Shown here: positions 10,584 to 22,280 of the stretch, piece after piece
How positions within the stretch are numbered: the first letter of the stretch is position 1
Layout: the number at the start of each line of letters is the position of its first letter
NCBI GenBank assembly: GCA_001179505.1
Contig: CDMY01000831.1
Location: forward strand, 1 to 64,000
DNA length: 64,000 bases
Source of the DNA: Vitrella brassicaformis
Taxonomy: Eukaryota > Sar > Vitrellaceae
Reading direction: 5' to 3'
The notes under the pieces: generated by a model
Database searches by the model: none
Seen by the model: the letters and a program-made list of their open reading frames with translations, nothing else
What the model was told of the DNA's origin: nothing
Position numbers and translations under genes: made by a program

Positions 10584-12912
10584 TCAGTCGTCACCGACGG
10601 TCTGCCACTCCCACAGGTAGTCGTACGGCCGTGCGGTGCTGACGGTCTCGCCGAAGAAGTGCAGCTGGTCCCGCGTGTCGAGCACCACGCTGTGCCGCAC
10701 ACCGGCCGACACATCCTCTACCACGATGCCCTCCTCTCCGAAGTCATTCAACCTGCAGACCACACGACTCACACGTGTGTGTGTGTCGGTGTGTGTCTAT
10801 TCCCTCTGGTCGCCTCGCCTACTCGGTGAATTCTCTGATGATTTTGGTCTTGTCGAATCTGAGCCCCAACTGTCGGTCCGAGTTGCTCCCCGCCACCAGC
10901 ACCCGCCGGTCCTTGAGCAGCAGGATCGTGTGGGACGAACCACACCGCACCTTGCACACACAGAAGACGCCCTCCAGACGGCCACGGTCGCTCTGACTCG
11001 ACAGCAGCCGCTCCCTGCCAGTGCCCTCAGACTGGGCCTGGGCCTGCTGCTCATCGGGCGGGGCAGATGATGCTGCTGCAGCTGGCGATGCCGGCAGGGG
11101 GTTTGGTGGTGGTGCTGCTGCAGGGGTGTCTGGTTGTGTGTCCATCTCTGGGTGTGGGGAGGTGGTGGGTGAGAGGGGTGCGAGTCGTGTGGGGGCGGGG
11201 GTGGAAGGCTCCATGGCGGAGGGAGGGGGGACCTGACGGGGCGTCAGGCAGTCGGCAGGGCTGGGGTCGCCTGATGTAGACAGACAGATGGACAGACAGA
11301 CAGACAGACAGACAGATGGGAAGAATGTGCGTGTATCTGCCTGTCGGTGTGAGTGTCTCTTCCTTTACTTACCCAGCTGTCCCTCCCTGGATTTGCCCCA
11401 CATGAAGAGGCGGCCGTCGACCGTTATGGCGGCAGCGTGCTCCTCACCTGTGCATACAACAACAACACACATGCAACGCATCGCATCGCATCGCCGTCGC
11501 CTCAGTCAGTGTATCCCTCCCTTCCCATGTCTGTTCATCCCTCACCTGCAGCCACTTGCACGACGGTCTCTCTCTGCAGAGCGGCGATGGGCTTGGGGGT
11601 CTCCTCAAAGTCCTTGCTCCCGTGGCCCGTCTTGCCGTGAGACCCGCGACCCCACGAATACACCTGATTGACAGGCATCACACCACACCAGGTACACAGC
11701 GCCCAATGCACATGCAGGCGGCATTCATTGTTGCGTACCTACCTTGCCGTTGGTGGTGACCATGAGGTTGAATCCTCCGCCCGCGTCGATCTGTGCGGCG
11801 GGCGGCGATGGGATGCGGACGGGGTGGGCGACGGCCTTGCGGAGCCAGAGACCGAAACCCCACAGGTCGCCGTGCTCGCCCATGACCAACGTGTGGTGGG
11901 TGCCGCATGCCACAGCACGCACCTGAAGTTAACCGCACAAAGAGGCACATACAATGCAATTGTCTCTCCGTTTCCATTCCCCTGCCTGGCCTCACTGACC
12001 TTGACGTTGAGTGGGAAGTCCACTCGACACGGGGTGAGCCGCATGGTCCGATCGTCAGTGCCCCTCCTCACCTCACCCCGCTGCTCACCCACCCTTGCAC
12101 TGCTGCCCATGTCACCAGCTGCAGAGTACCCAAACAGGTTGGGGATGCCGCCACTGTTCAGGTCCTCCCGGCTGCTGCCCATGGACACGGTCCGTCGTGC
12201 GATGGCCATGCCCAGCTGTCCCTGCCGGTTGAGGCCGAAGGTGTAGAGCTGCCCGTCGCGGGTGGCGACGGCGCTGTGGGAGGAGCCGCACCCGATGGAC
12301 GCCACAGGGAGGGAGTGGAAGTACGTCACCTCCTTGCACTCGGCACGGGGCTGCGTATCCCCTGCAGACCAACCGAGACAGGCAAACAAACAACAACAGG
12401 GGACAGGAGAAGATGATGGGACGGGGGCGTGCTCACGCTCTTTTCTCCCTGTATGTATGTATGTTTATGTGCGTACCGAGTCCCAGCTGTCCGGATGGCT
12501 GCAGCCCGACGCCCAACACCTGCCGGCTCTTGTCGCGCAGGTGCAGGGTGTGCGCCTCACCAGTCTCCACCCTGTGCGGCTCCCGTAGCCTCTCCATCAC
12601 CAGCAGCGCCCTCACATAGCCCTCACTTCGCACCAGGGCGTCCAGCCGCTGCTCATCCACACCCCAGCCGAGCAGGATCTGTGTCACAGCCAAGGGGACT
12701 ATCGAGCGGCACCACTCGCGGCCGCAGGTGGCGATGGCGGCCACCCATGAGGCCGGCAGGTGGCTGCAGAGAAGCAGCAGCACCGGCTGGGGGATCTCGT
12801 GCAGCGAGTGGGCGACGGTTGGCGAGGGAAGGTTGCTGGAGGTTCTGAGTCTCTGAAGGGCTCGCGACGGAGCAGGGCTGCGCCTGTAGGTCCCGTCAGA
12901 CACCAGAACCAT
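10584..12912 (-). CDS. F-box-like plus RCC1-repeat beta-propeller protein
   Basis: The N-terminal part (exon about 12912-12480) holds an F-box-like helix set, HEIPQPVLLLLCSHLPASW followed by CGREWCRSI. After it come RCC1-type blades in successive exons: GEAHTLHL...PSGQLG, IGCGSSHSAV...LYTFGLNRQGQLG, VACGTHHTLV...GFG, DAGGGFNLMV...VYSWGRGSHGKTG, AAGEEHAAAI...FMWGKSREGQLG, VRCGSSHTIL...NSDRQLG and VSAGVRHSVVL...HFFG. That makes seven, enough for a closed seven-blade propeller. A Pro/Ala/Ser-rich insert lies before the sixth blade (near 11040-11210). F-box/RCC1 proteins are usually SCF substrate receptors, so a ubiquitin-ligase adaptor role is likely but inferred. The in-frame upstream sequence meets a TGA, so ATG 12912 is the best start; a 5' exon cannot be excluded. 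It is divergent from the kinase gene at 13050. Confidence 0.8.
11279..11318. repeat. (GACA)n microsatellite
   Basis: A run of near-perfect CAGA/GACA tetranucleotides in an intron of the RCC1 gene. Similar tracts occur at about 14785-14805, 18388-18412, 39715-39752 and 60982-61022. Confidence 0.9.
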
Positions 12913-13049
12913 CCTCTTTTCACCCCACAGGCTAAGCTCGCTGACGGTGTGCGAGCTGAGGTCCGAGTCTCTGCAGAGTAGCACACGTCAGCGAGCGTAG
13001 AAGGCGTAGCGTCATCAGATCTGTGTGTTGCTATGAATCAACCGCTTTG

Positions 13050-16000
13050 ATGAGTTTCCGCCGCCCTGCTGTCTTCGCCTTTCCCAGGCGCCGATTCATC
13101 TCAGGCCGCACTGGCGTGGCACTGCTGTCAACAGCCGCAGCCACAGGCCTACTCATACCAGAGGAAACATGGAACAAACGACTGGTGATGTGACTTCGCA
13201 CTGCTGTATTCCACGAAGGCACCACCCAGGCAGGCAGATCTTGCATGATTTCGGTGTGTTTGTGAGTGCAGGATGATCTCATTCGCTGGCGCACCATCGT
13301 CGAGGACCGCCTGGGCGATCTGAGGAGTGCGCAGGGCTTCTCGCGCTTTATTCGGTCGAGCTACAATGCGGCCATCGTAGCGTGGGACTACAAATCATCG
13401 CTGCGGGGGCTGGACGAGCACAGCGATGAGTACAAGCGGATACAGAAGGACTGCCACCTGAGGGCCGCCAAAAGGTGGCCAAATGCATGAGCAGTTGCCA
13501 GTAGAAAGAGAGTCTGCTCTTCTTCCTGATGAGATGAGTGTGCGTGTTCGGTTGTTCATTGGGTGAGTGCAGGCTTCTGTCTGTTTGTCGTGCGCATGGC
13601 GGCTTGTACAACAAATTCGGTATGCCGGACTAACTGACTGATGAAACGACTCTTCGCTCCTGTTTATGTGACATTGGCTTATGTGATCCCATGCAGGCCA
13701 ATACATCGCCACACTCAACCACAGTAAGCAGCCAGCCAGCCAGGCAGGCAGCAACAGTGAACCAGAAGCACCTTGTGTCGTTCCTTCCGTGCAGTATTGC
13801 CCGACGAGTACGTGACGACCCTGTCAGTTCTGCACGACAAGGCACAGCATCTGCCCTGGAATGATATTGAAAAAGTCATTCGACAAGACTTGGGTGAGAC
13901 GAGACGGGGGGGAAGAAGAGCTCACGCGCACAGATACGGATCATGCTCTCCTTGGTCAATCCATTTCATGCAGGTGGTTCGTTCGAGGAGCACTTCGCCG
14001 CTTTTGAGGAGGAGCCCATCGCTGCGGCGTCGCTGGCGCAGGTGCACAGGGCGGTGCGGCGGAGCGACCTACAGGAGGTGGCAGTGAAGCTGCAGTACCC
14101 CGGGTTGCGGGCTCAGGTCAAGGGCGATACGCTGACCATGAAGGTAGGTGGGGTGAGGTGAGGGAGGAAAGATGAGCTGTCATGCTGTCAGCCAGGCACT
14201 TGTGTATATATATATATGATGGGATGGGTGTGGTGGTATGGACATGTGATGTTGGTTGTCATGTCAGGTGCTGCTGTGGTGTCTGGGTAAGGCCTTCCCG
14301 GCGTACGAGTACACCTGGCTGTTCCCCGAGTTCGAGCACAACATGCGGATGGAGCTGGACTTCGCGCAAGAGGGCTACAATGCCGACCGCCTCGCCAAGA
14401 TGTTCGCACACAGGGAGGATGTGCACGTGCCAAAGGTGAGCGGGTGAGGTGAGCAAGAGGACCTCTCCGTGATGGCTCTCTGACGGTCGGTGCATACATA
14501 CAGGTGGATTGGACTCTCACCACGCCTCGTGTGCTGACGATGGAGTTCATCAAGTGGGTGGACAATTCGTGAAATGAACGCACCGACCGAGCACGAATGC
14601 ACCTGGCTGTCTTGCCTTCCTCCAGAGGTCTCAAAGTGACCGACAAGGATGCCCTTGAGAAGGCGGGCATTCACCCCAAGGACGTGGCTCACCTCGTCTG
14701 TGAAGTGTTCGGGCAAATGATGCACATACATGGATTCGTCCACTGCGATCCCCATCCAGGTCCGACCATAGAATACACACACAGACAGACAGACAGACAG
14801 ACATGGACTAGTGTGTGTCCATCACTCGTTAATGTGTGTGCAGGCAACCTGATGGTGAGGCCGATGGGTGCCGACAGCTCAGGGGCTGCGGAAGGCTCCC
14901 CGCCGAAGGGCGTGCGGCCGCAACTTGTGGTCCTGGACCACGGCATGTACAGGTGAGCAGCATCGCCACACACACATATGGGAGGCGACGTGGGAGTCGC
15001 ATTTTGTGTGTCGGTGTGTGTGAATCTGCAGGCGGCTTGAGCCCTCGTTTCGGCACGCCTACAGCCGTCTGTGGAAGGCCCTCGTGATGCAGGACGAGCA
15101 TGTGGGCCGACAGGCATGTGTCGACCTCAACCTTGACGAGGTACGTCGGGCACACGAAGACTGCACGTTGTCTGCAGACATGGATGAGCAATGGTGTGCG
15201 CCTCTTGCTGCTCTGCCGTGTGACTCACTCAGGATGCCTTCGACATGCTGTCGCTCATCCTCACCTTCAGGCCGACGAAATCAAAGTGAGCCGACGAAGA
15301 CACGGGACGCGACACACAGTGGCTGATGTGTCACATACACACACATGCATACACATGGCTGCAGGTTCACAAAGCTGGGCCAGCGTATGCATGAGGAGGA
15401 CAGGAAAGTGGTCAAGGAAAAGTTCAAGAAGACCACGGCCGAGGCCATCAACGACTTCCTCAAATCACTCCCACGGGATATACTGTACATCTTCAGGGTG
15501 AGTGCTGCGGCAAGGCTCATGCACCAAGCCACATGCCCTGTTCCTGGATGGATGGATGGATGGAATGCAGACGACCAATATAGTCCGGTCCCTCAATCTC
15601 GAGCTTGGCGGCACCTCACGAGATCGATTCCGCGTCATGGGGCAAAGCGCCATACAGGGCGAGCACACGGGCACACACCGAATACACACATCGACACTGA
15701 AAGACAGACGTCTCATGTGCTNNNNNNNNNNNNNNNNNNNNNNNNNNNNNNNNNNNNNNNNNNNNNNNNNNNNNNNNNNNNNNNNNNNNNNNNNNNNNNN
15801 NNNNNNNNNNNNNNNNNNNNNNNNNNNNNNNNNNNNNNNNNNNNNNNNNNNNNNNNNNNNNNNNNNNNNNNNNNNNNNNNNNNNNNNNNNNNNNNNNNNN
15901 NNNNNNNNNNNNNNNNNNNNNNNNNNNNNNNNNNNNNNNNNNNNNNNNNNNNNNNNNNNNNNNNNNNNNNNNNNNNNNNNNNNNNNNNNNNNNNNNNNNN

Positions 16001-16776
16001 NNNNNNNNNNNNNNNNNNNNNCCCCCCCTCTCTCTCTCTCTCATCTCAGGTCTTTTTCTCGACAACGGCGGTGTGCTTCCCGTCATCGATAAGTACCAGG
16101 CCTACTATGCAGAGCAAAAGAGGGCCCAACCGCAGTCCGCCAAGCGCCTCATCAAGTGGGGGGACGTTCTCGGCGATTTCTTCAAGTTCTTCGACGACTT
16201 CCCCGACTCCAGCAGCAGCGGAGAGATCGTCCACTCGACTTGCGGGCGACAGCCGCTGGGCAGACAGCCGAGGTGGTACGAGCTGCCTGGAGCCGCCACC
16301 ATGAACTTCCCTGTAAGCAAGCAGCAAGGTTGACAGCAAAGCCATGATGTGCTGGTCTCCCTCTTGTGTGCCCTCAGGTGGCTTCGGAGTTCCCATCCGC
16401 TGTTTCTCGTACCGCCACCAATGGCACAGAGACTGAGGCGCCCCCGCCCTTTGCCGTGCCAGCTGCCTTGTCGATGGGTCGCGAAGCGACCGATGATCAT
16501 AGCGATTACAGGCCTCGTCATGAGAAGGAGATAACACGAGTAGGGATCGGCCCTTTGTGGCGGTGGGTGTGCCTGCAGTGGGAGACGGTCCACCTGTATG
16601 TGCGGCTGTTTGTGCTGGACCTGTTGATGAGCACGCTAGCGTGGCAGTATGAGCGGCAGATGCAGAAGATAGAGAGCATGATTGCTGAGGCGGAGGGGGG
16701 CGTGGCGGGGGAGACGGTTGAGAAGAGAGCGGCGAATGAGGGGCGGTCCATACACAAACCGGGGGAGGTGGGGTAG
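13050..16776 (+). CDS. ADCK1: ADCK1-type ABC1/UbiB atypical kinase, probably mitochondrial
   Basis: UbiB-family atypical kinases act at the mitochondrial inner membrane in lipid and coenzyme Q homeostasis. Exon 1 (13050-13184) encodes an Arg-rich presequence (MSFRRPAVFAFPRRRF) and a small hydrophobic stretch. Exon 2 starts at 13272. The family marks follow in order: GGLYNKFGQYIATLNH (KxGQ motif), ILPDEYVTTL, the Ala-rich loop EPIAAASLAQVH, the VAVKLQ lysine, MELDFAQEGYNA, FVHCDPHPGNLM (catalytic loop) and VVLDHGMYR (DHG in place of DFG, as in ADCK1/ADCK5). The exon ending near 15650 (NIVRSLNLELGG) matches the family C-terminus. A 300-bp gap follows, then two further exons (16049-16776) add a C-terminal extension ending in an AWQYERQMQKIESMIAEAE helix. 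At least one exon may be lost in the gap, and whether the extension belongs to this gene is inferred from strand and frame. Confidence 0.9.
15722..16021. other. Assembly gap (300 N)
   Basis: Exactly 300 undetermined bases inside the ADCK1-like gene. A CT-rich tract and an AG acceptor follow immediately. Confidence 0.99.
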
Positions 16777-17125
16777 ATAGACTGACTGATGCACACACAC
16801 ATTTGTACGTGGATGGGCATGGCCGTACGTGTGGTGTTGTGTTTGCACGTGGCCCGGCCCATTCGTTCCCCCGTTGTACATAGCGATGTGATGTGGGCCT
16901 CTCGCTGCGTGGACGGACATACTGATAAATGAGGTCTCGCCAAGTGTTGACTGAGAGAGTGTTTCTGTCACGCCATTCGGTCAGGTGCGTGTCAACCAGC
17001 CGTTTGAAACGAAGACAACCACCGACAGACAGACCGATGCACACACAAAATAAATAGGGCCCACTTTCTTCCTCGCCTTATGCAGAGATATACACAACCA
17101 AACCAGCTAGAGAGACACATCCGTC
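16777..17125. other. Intergenic region between convergent 3' ends
   Basis: No gene seen. The right inverted-repeat arm begins near 17071. Confidence 0.6.
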
Positions 17126-20100
17126 CTAGCTAAGGAAGAGGCCAAGGGCCAGCAGAAGTGGCACAACGGCGTCCACGACCCTTCGCCTCGCCGCTGAGTC
17201 GAGTTGGTCCACAGTATCATCACCATCGCCATTAGTCGGATCACCATCGTAGGGGCCAACGGGCGGCGTATCTCCGCCGCCGGCTGCTGGAAGAGACGTC
17301 GGCACTGACAGCCCACCGTCAAGCGAGCCGATCCCCTGGGACACGCACCGAGCCAATACGAGAGAGGCACAAACATCTACAGAGTGATGGAGGGTACCTT
17401 GAAGCACTTGGCTCCGTCTGGGTGAGGGCCGATCGGAAGGTTCTGCACACGTAGAATGAATCAGTGGGTGCAGGTGTGAGACAGGGAGACATGGCTGGGT
17501 AGGTGGCGTGTGTCGCTGTCTTACCGAGTGCTCCTGTGCTATCGGTATGCAGATGTCAAAGTGTCTCAGGAGGCGCTCCACCTCGTCAGGGAAGGATGGA
17601 TTCGATGCATCCAGCTGAGCTGACGTCGGCGCAAACCAAGCTGACCGCACAGATGGCTGCGACATCAACATGGCGCAGCACACGCGGCAACACACTTACC
17701 TGGGTCGTATGTACGAATTCTGTGATCATTGATACTGCTCGTGCGTGGGGGCAGCTTCGCCGCCTTGTAGCCCGCCCCCACCTCCACCGTGTCGCTTCCG
17801 TGTGTCTCCCATCCCTCAATCCATCGGCCGCTCTCCGCCTCCCCGAGCGCAGCCAGGCTCTTGAAGGTCTCGGTCCCCGGTTTATGACCCACTCTCACGA
17901 TCTGCGCGTCGGGGTCCATGAGCATGTAGAGATTGTAGTCAACGTCATAATATTCCCGGGGGAATGTCCCGCCGGATGGCGCGGCGAGGTTGATGCCGAT
18001 GTCGCAGTCGACGAATATGTTATTCTGAATGGTGATGGAGAGCGGCTGCTTGAGGTGGCGCTCCCGCGATCGGACACATTTGGCGACGCGGGCAATCAGG
18101 TTGTTGAGAAACCAAAGCTCGGACTTCTGCGGTGCAGGTAGGCAGGCAGGCAGGCAAGGAGACAGTCAGCCAGAGTTGAGCCTTTATCCACGTGTTTCTG
18201 CCTATCGGTGCCGTTGCATGTCAGACCGTGTCTTCGTTGCAATACCAGTTGAAGCCCTTCGCTGAATGCGGACAACAAACAGGTGAAGTTAAGGCAGACG
18301 CATGCATGTGTATTTAATGGCTTCTGTGCATGTGTGGTACAATCTATGTTGAAGATGACATTCCGCAAGAACACTCCCTGTCCAGACAGACAGACAGACA
18401 GACAGACAGAGATGGCACTTGTTGGAGAGACGTGTCTGCGTGCCTATCTGCTCTATCTGCCGTGAGAGGCAGGCACACTTACCCCAGGAAACGATTGCTG
18501 TGTCATCCCTGACCCCGCCCCCGCTCCATTCGTGCCGCGATCGCCTGCGCCGGTGTATCCGAACGAGTTGCTGACCACCTACACAGCACGCACCGCCAGC
18601 CGTGTTTGGAATGTCTGCATGTTACAAGGACTCGCCTGCCTACGTTCTCCTGAAGGGCACAAAACAGAAAACGAGAAAGAAGAGGGAAAACATGATGGAG
18701 GCGGGCTCTCGTGTGAATAATGGCTTGTCCCTTGGCCCACATACAAAAAAGAGGGTATTGAAGGGCGCTTTGCCCCACATATCAACGGCAGCGCAGTCGG
18801 CCTTCATCTCGCATGCTCGAGAAAAATTGTTGCGCGCCACCAGGTTGTCGCCTTTCGCAGATGGCTGAAAGATCATAACATGGATCTCAATGCATATACA
18901 TGAACCTGGGCGAGACATGACTTGTCGGTCAAACCAGGATGTTCGGATACTCGACCGCATCAGATTTCAATTTGAGGGCATACGCGGTGACTATCTGATA
19001 CGGCGGAGACAAGCAGGATACAGCAGCAGGTCTTGATGGATGGTGCTTTGTCTGTTCGCTTGCTCGAGTCGCATTGCCCCCTTCGATGGTGTTGTAAATG
19101 AATGTGATGTTGGTCGCTGATGAGAAGGACACCGCATTCGGAGCAGACTTCCCTTTAGAATACGGATTCTGCATAGATGGGGAAGATGTGTGGTCACGTG
19201 TCGACGAATCGGCGGTGATTTGGATGTCCTCACTCACCTCGTAGCAAACCCGATGTGGTGGAAGTGATTGTTTGCAAAGTAGAGATCTCTGATGACACAA
19301 ACGCCGACCGGCCCACACACAGATACATATCGCCGTTTACGTTGTCTCTCTATCTTTCGAGCAGCCCTCACCGGTTTTGGGGTCTCTTCCTGTGCCCCCC
19401 ATTTCTGCTTGAGGCTTTGAAAAAACAGCGACCTCGTCAATGTGCGACCATTCTGCACAAACGAGGAAGAGTCAATCACACAGACGAGGTCTCTATTCGT
19501 CTTTCATCTGCCTCGCTCACCATTGTTGGTCACAGTCCAGAATCTTGTCTGCTTCAAAGGCTTCGTCAGATCGCCCGCGCGGAGGAGCCGCAGGCCGTAC
19601 GCCGCTGTGTGGAAGTGACAGTTGTTGATCTTGACGAACTCCGATGGCGTATCAGGGCGATAGCTCTCTTGCAGGATGGTGTGGAAGAAAGAAAATGTGA
19701 TGCCGCTGAGCTCCCAGTGCGACTTGCCGGTGATGGCGAGGGCCACCTCTTGGTCCTCTGCGTCTGTCGAGATCTCAATGTCGCTCCATTGTGCGTCGTC
19801 ATTTTTCCACACGTAGAGGGTGCTCGTTGCCTCATCAAACCAGTACTGAAGAGGGCGAGACATGGATGGGCAGACAGTGTACATCTCTTCGTGTGTCTCT
19901 GTTGACCTCTCCTGGGCTGTCAAGCAGCGACAGTTTGTTCTGTACGAAATAGTGGGAGTAGGCCCTTATTCCTTTGTGATCACGGCTTAAGGCGTAGAAC
20001 TCGCCGTCTAAAGGGAAAGGACCAAGACACGGAAAGAGGCAGGTGATACAAGAAGGGAGTGCGAGAACACGTGTGTCTCTCCCTCGCTGCGGCTATGTAT

Positions 20101-22018
20101 GCACGCATACCGATCGTTATCTTTCCTGCGGCCTTGTTGTGCGTTTTCACGGGGAAGTTTGCCGTCCAGAAGCCACTTTCACCTGTGTAGTACACAAAGG
20201 AAAGGAGCGATGTCAGGACGGAGGGATGTGTGTGTGTGTGTGTGTGTTTGTGTCGAACCGTCATTGATGGTGACGGTTGCCCCGACGAGGTCCGGCAGTG
20301 TCTTTAGTGTGAGGTCTGGTTGAGGCTTTCCCGTTTCAGGAAAATGGCCCACATCGGTGAGAGTGTTCAGCGACCAGGTTTTCTTGTCGCATTCTTTGGT
20401 TTCAGCGGAAGGCGTGCAGTCGGGGACGCCACTCCCTCCGTCTGGTCAACAGCAAAGAAGGAGCGTGAGGTCTGGTTGGGGCTTCCCCGTAGCCATGGAC
20501 TTTTCTGTGCTGACTTACCGGCCATGTACCAATGCTGAGAGACAAACAAGATAATGCAACGTGTGGAAAGCCGGAGAAAATGCATGCTATTACCTTCATA
20601 TATTTGTACTCCTCAGGCTCGTCAGGAGGTTTGTAGTTAGGGCTACGTGCGAGGTGGTATTTCTTAGTACAGTCGCCCGGCGCTTTGGACTTGCACACGT
20701 AGCGGGGGGCCTTCGCGAGGCTCCAAGTGCCCACATAACCCGACCCGTCTTTCAGCTTCGTCACGATCAGCCTTGTAGATCTTGTCCTTATGCTGAGTCC
20801 AGGTCAGTGAGTCGGCGCGGATCGAGCCGACGATGGCTGTCTTGTCGCTGCATTTGCCGACGAATTTGATCGGCTGGCCCGCCCTGCCGTCGCTTCTCAG
20901 CTCCAGTGCCCCTCGGTAGATGCCCTCTGCAATGTGCACTGTTGTCCCCGGCCGCGCCACCTCAGCTGCACGGACGACCGAGGCAAGGGCCGTGTCAGGA
21001 GTGGCCCCGTCATTGGTGTCGGCTCCTGTCTTCTCGTCCACGTAGACGTCAGGCAGGGGGGGGACGTACATGAGCACCTTGTCGATGAGGAGAGAGCCGC
21101 CCACATTATCACCCCACGCCACGAAGCTGCAGAGAGACACATGAATCACACAGGTGTGTATCCATCAACGTCTGATCGATACAACGACATGCTTACCCCA
21201 AGCGGACTACGGTGACATCGGTTGTGGTGAGCTTCAGGTCTGCAAGGGCTGCCTGAAACTTCAATTCTCCGTCGACGCACACGAAGACATCCCCATCGCC
21301 GTCTTTGCCCTTCATTGGAAACCCAATGACGTATTCGTGTGGCTGTCCGTCGTTGGGCACCGCGAAGGGCTTGTCTTCCGCCTTGATGTGGCCCTCCTCA
21401 CTGTTATGTGTGAACATCATTGCAAGCCCGTCTGCTTTGCGATAGGGGACGAGGCTCACTACACGACCGTTATCGGGCAGGCCATGCATCTTTAGCAGCT
21501 CGAAGCCATTGTCCCTGGAAGTAAATGACAGAAGCAGACCGGCAGAAAGAGATGAACGATGTGTGCCCCCATTCGGGCTTGCTTGCCTGACATCCGGGTT
21601 CCATTTGGGACTGGCAGGCACTTGAGGCAGCTGAAGCTGGGAGAGATCGATGGTTGCGGCGAGCGCTGCTCGTCTGGCGTCGGGCATCCCAGCAGCGCCA
21701 AAATTGAGGTCCATGTAAGCATGCTTCTTGGACGTCGATATCACAGCCTTGCCATTTTCCAGCTTGATGCCGCTCACTTCTCCCTTCCTGCTCCACAAAC
21801 ACCACCCATGGCGTAGATGAGAGTGTGCATTGATGCATTCGCCGCAGGATAGTGGCTTACAGATTCCATGCGAGGCCCTCCTCGCTTTCTTCGAATGAGT
21901 ACTCTCCGAGTGGCAGCTTCTCCTGCGGCCATTGGTCAATGGGACACGCACACCAATGAGGGGGGAGGCAGATGACCAAATAAACGACGACCAGAGATAG
22001 ACGAATGAACGAATCCAT
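17126..22018 (-). CDS. Secreted lectin-like/right-handed beta-helix protein, copy 2 (frameshift)
   Basis: Closely similar to copy 1, with the same exon order: signal peptide MDSFIRLSLVVVYLVICL, sandwich domain (exon ending at 21587 and the next from 21514), beta-helix opening VYVDEKTGADTNDG near 21045, then the YWFDEATSTLYVW exon near 19840 and a hydrophobic end DAVVPLLLALGLFLS. One TNGDGD unit before the tail is missing relative to copy 1. One extra base at about 20766 shifts the frame after KDKIYKAD; past it the original frame resumes (TKLKDGSGYVGTW), and where copy 1 has a TAG this copy has TAC (20633-20635). Intron 2 is again GC-AG (21586 to 21515). The gene may therefore be a pseudogene, or the base an assembly error. 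It ends 3'-to-3' with the kinase gene. Confidence 0.75.
18387..18412. repeat. (GACA)n microsatellite
   Basis: A run of CAGA tetranucleotides in an intron of copy 2. It is absent from the matching intron of copy 1, so it post-dates the duplication or was lost from the other arm. Confidence 0.8.
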
Positions 22019-22280
22019 CGTGGATTCGTGCCGATGGACGAGCAACGGGCGGTGGCCCCGTGCTGGTTGGGGGCCTGAAGATTGACTCACGTAGTACACG
22101 ATTGTTTCCATTATTCGTTTGTGCATCAGCGCGGCCTCTGGTGTAGTGGCAACAGCATGCAAGGCACATCGTGCGCCAAAGAGTCTGACGCAGTCAGTGT
22201 TGACACACGATGAGGCGTGTCTCTCCACTCACGCACACACACACGCACACACACACACACATGCAGTCAATTACTCTCAC

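Larger units (their letters stand above)
17071..22082 (-). repeat. Right arm of the ~5-kb inverted repeat
   Basis: Reverse-complement match of about 551-5463, covering the entire second lectin/beta-helix gene and short flanks. Small intron indels distinguish the arms. Confidence 0.9.

Noticed and set aside
11279-11318. GACA repeat as a CRISPR array
   Set aside because: Tetranucleotide run with no spacers, in a eukaryotic intron.
12975-13040. Upstream exon with ATG for the RCC1 gene (MTLRLLRSL)
   Set aside because: It reads into a stop in the next exon's frame and no donor restores phase.
22119-22280. Second start exon for the beta-helix gene upstream of 22018
   Set aside because: The homology between arms ends at about 22082 and the CACA-rich sequence beyond has no matching exon in copy 1.
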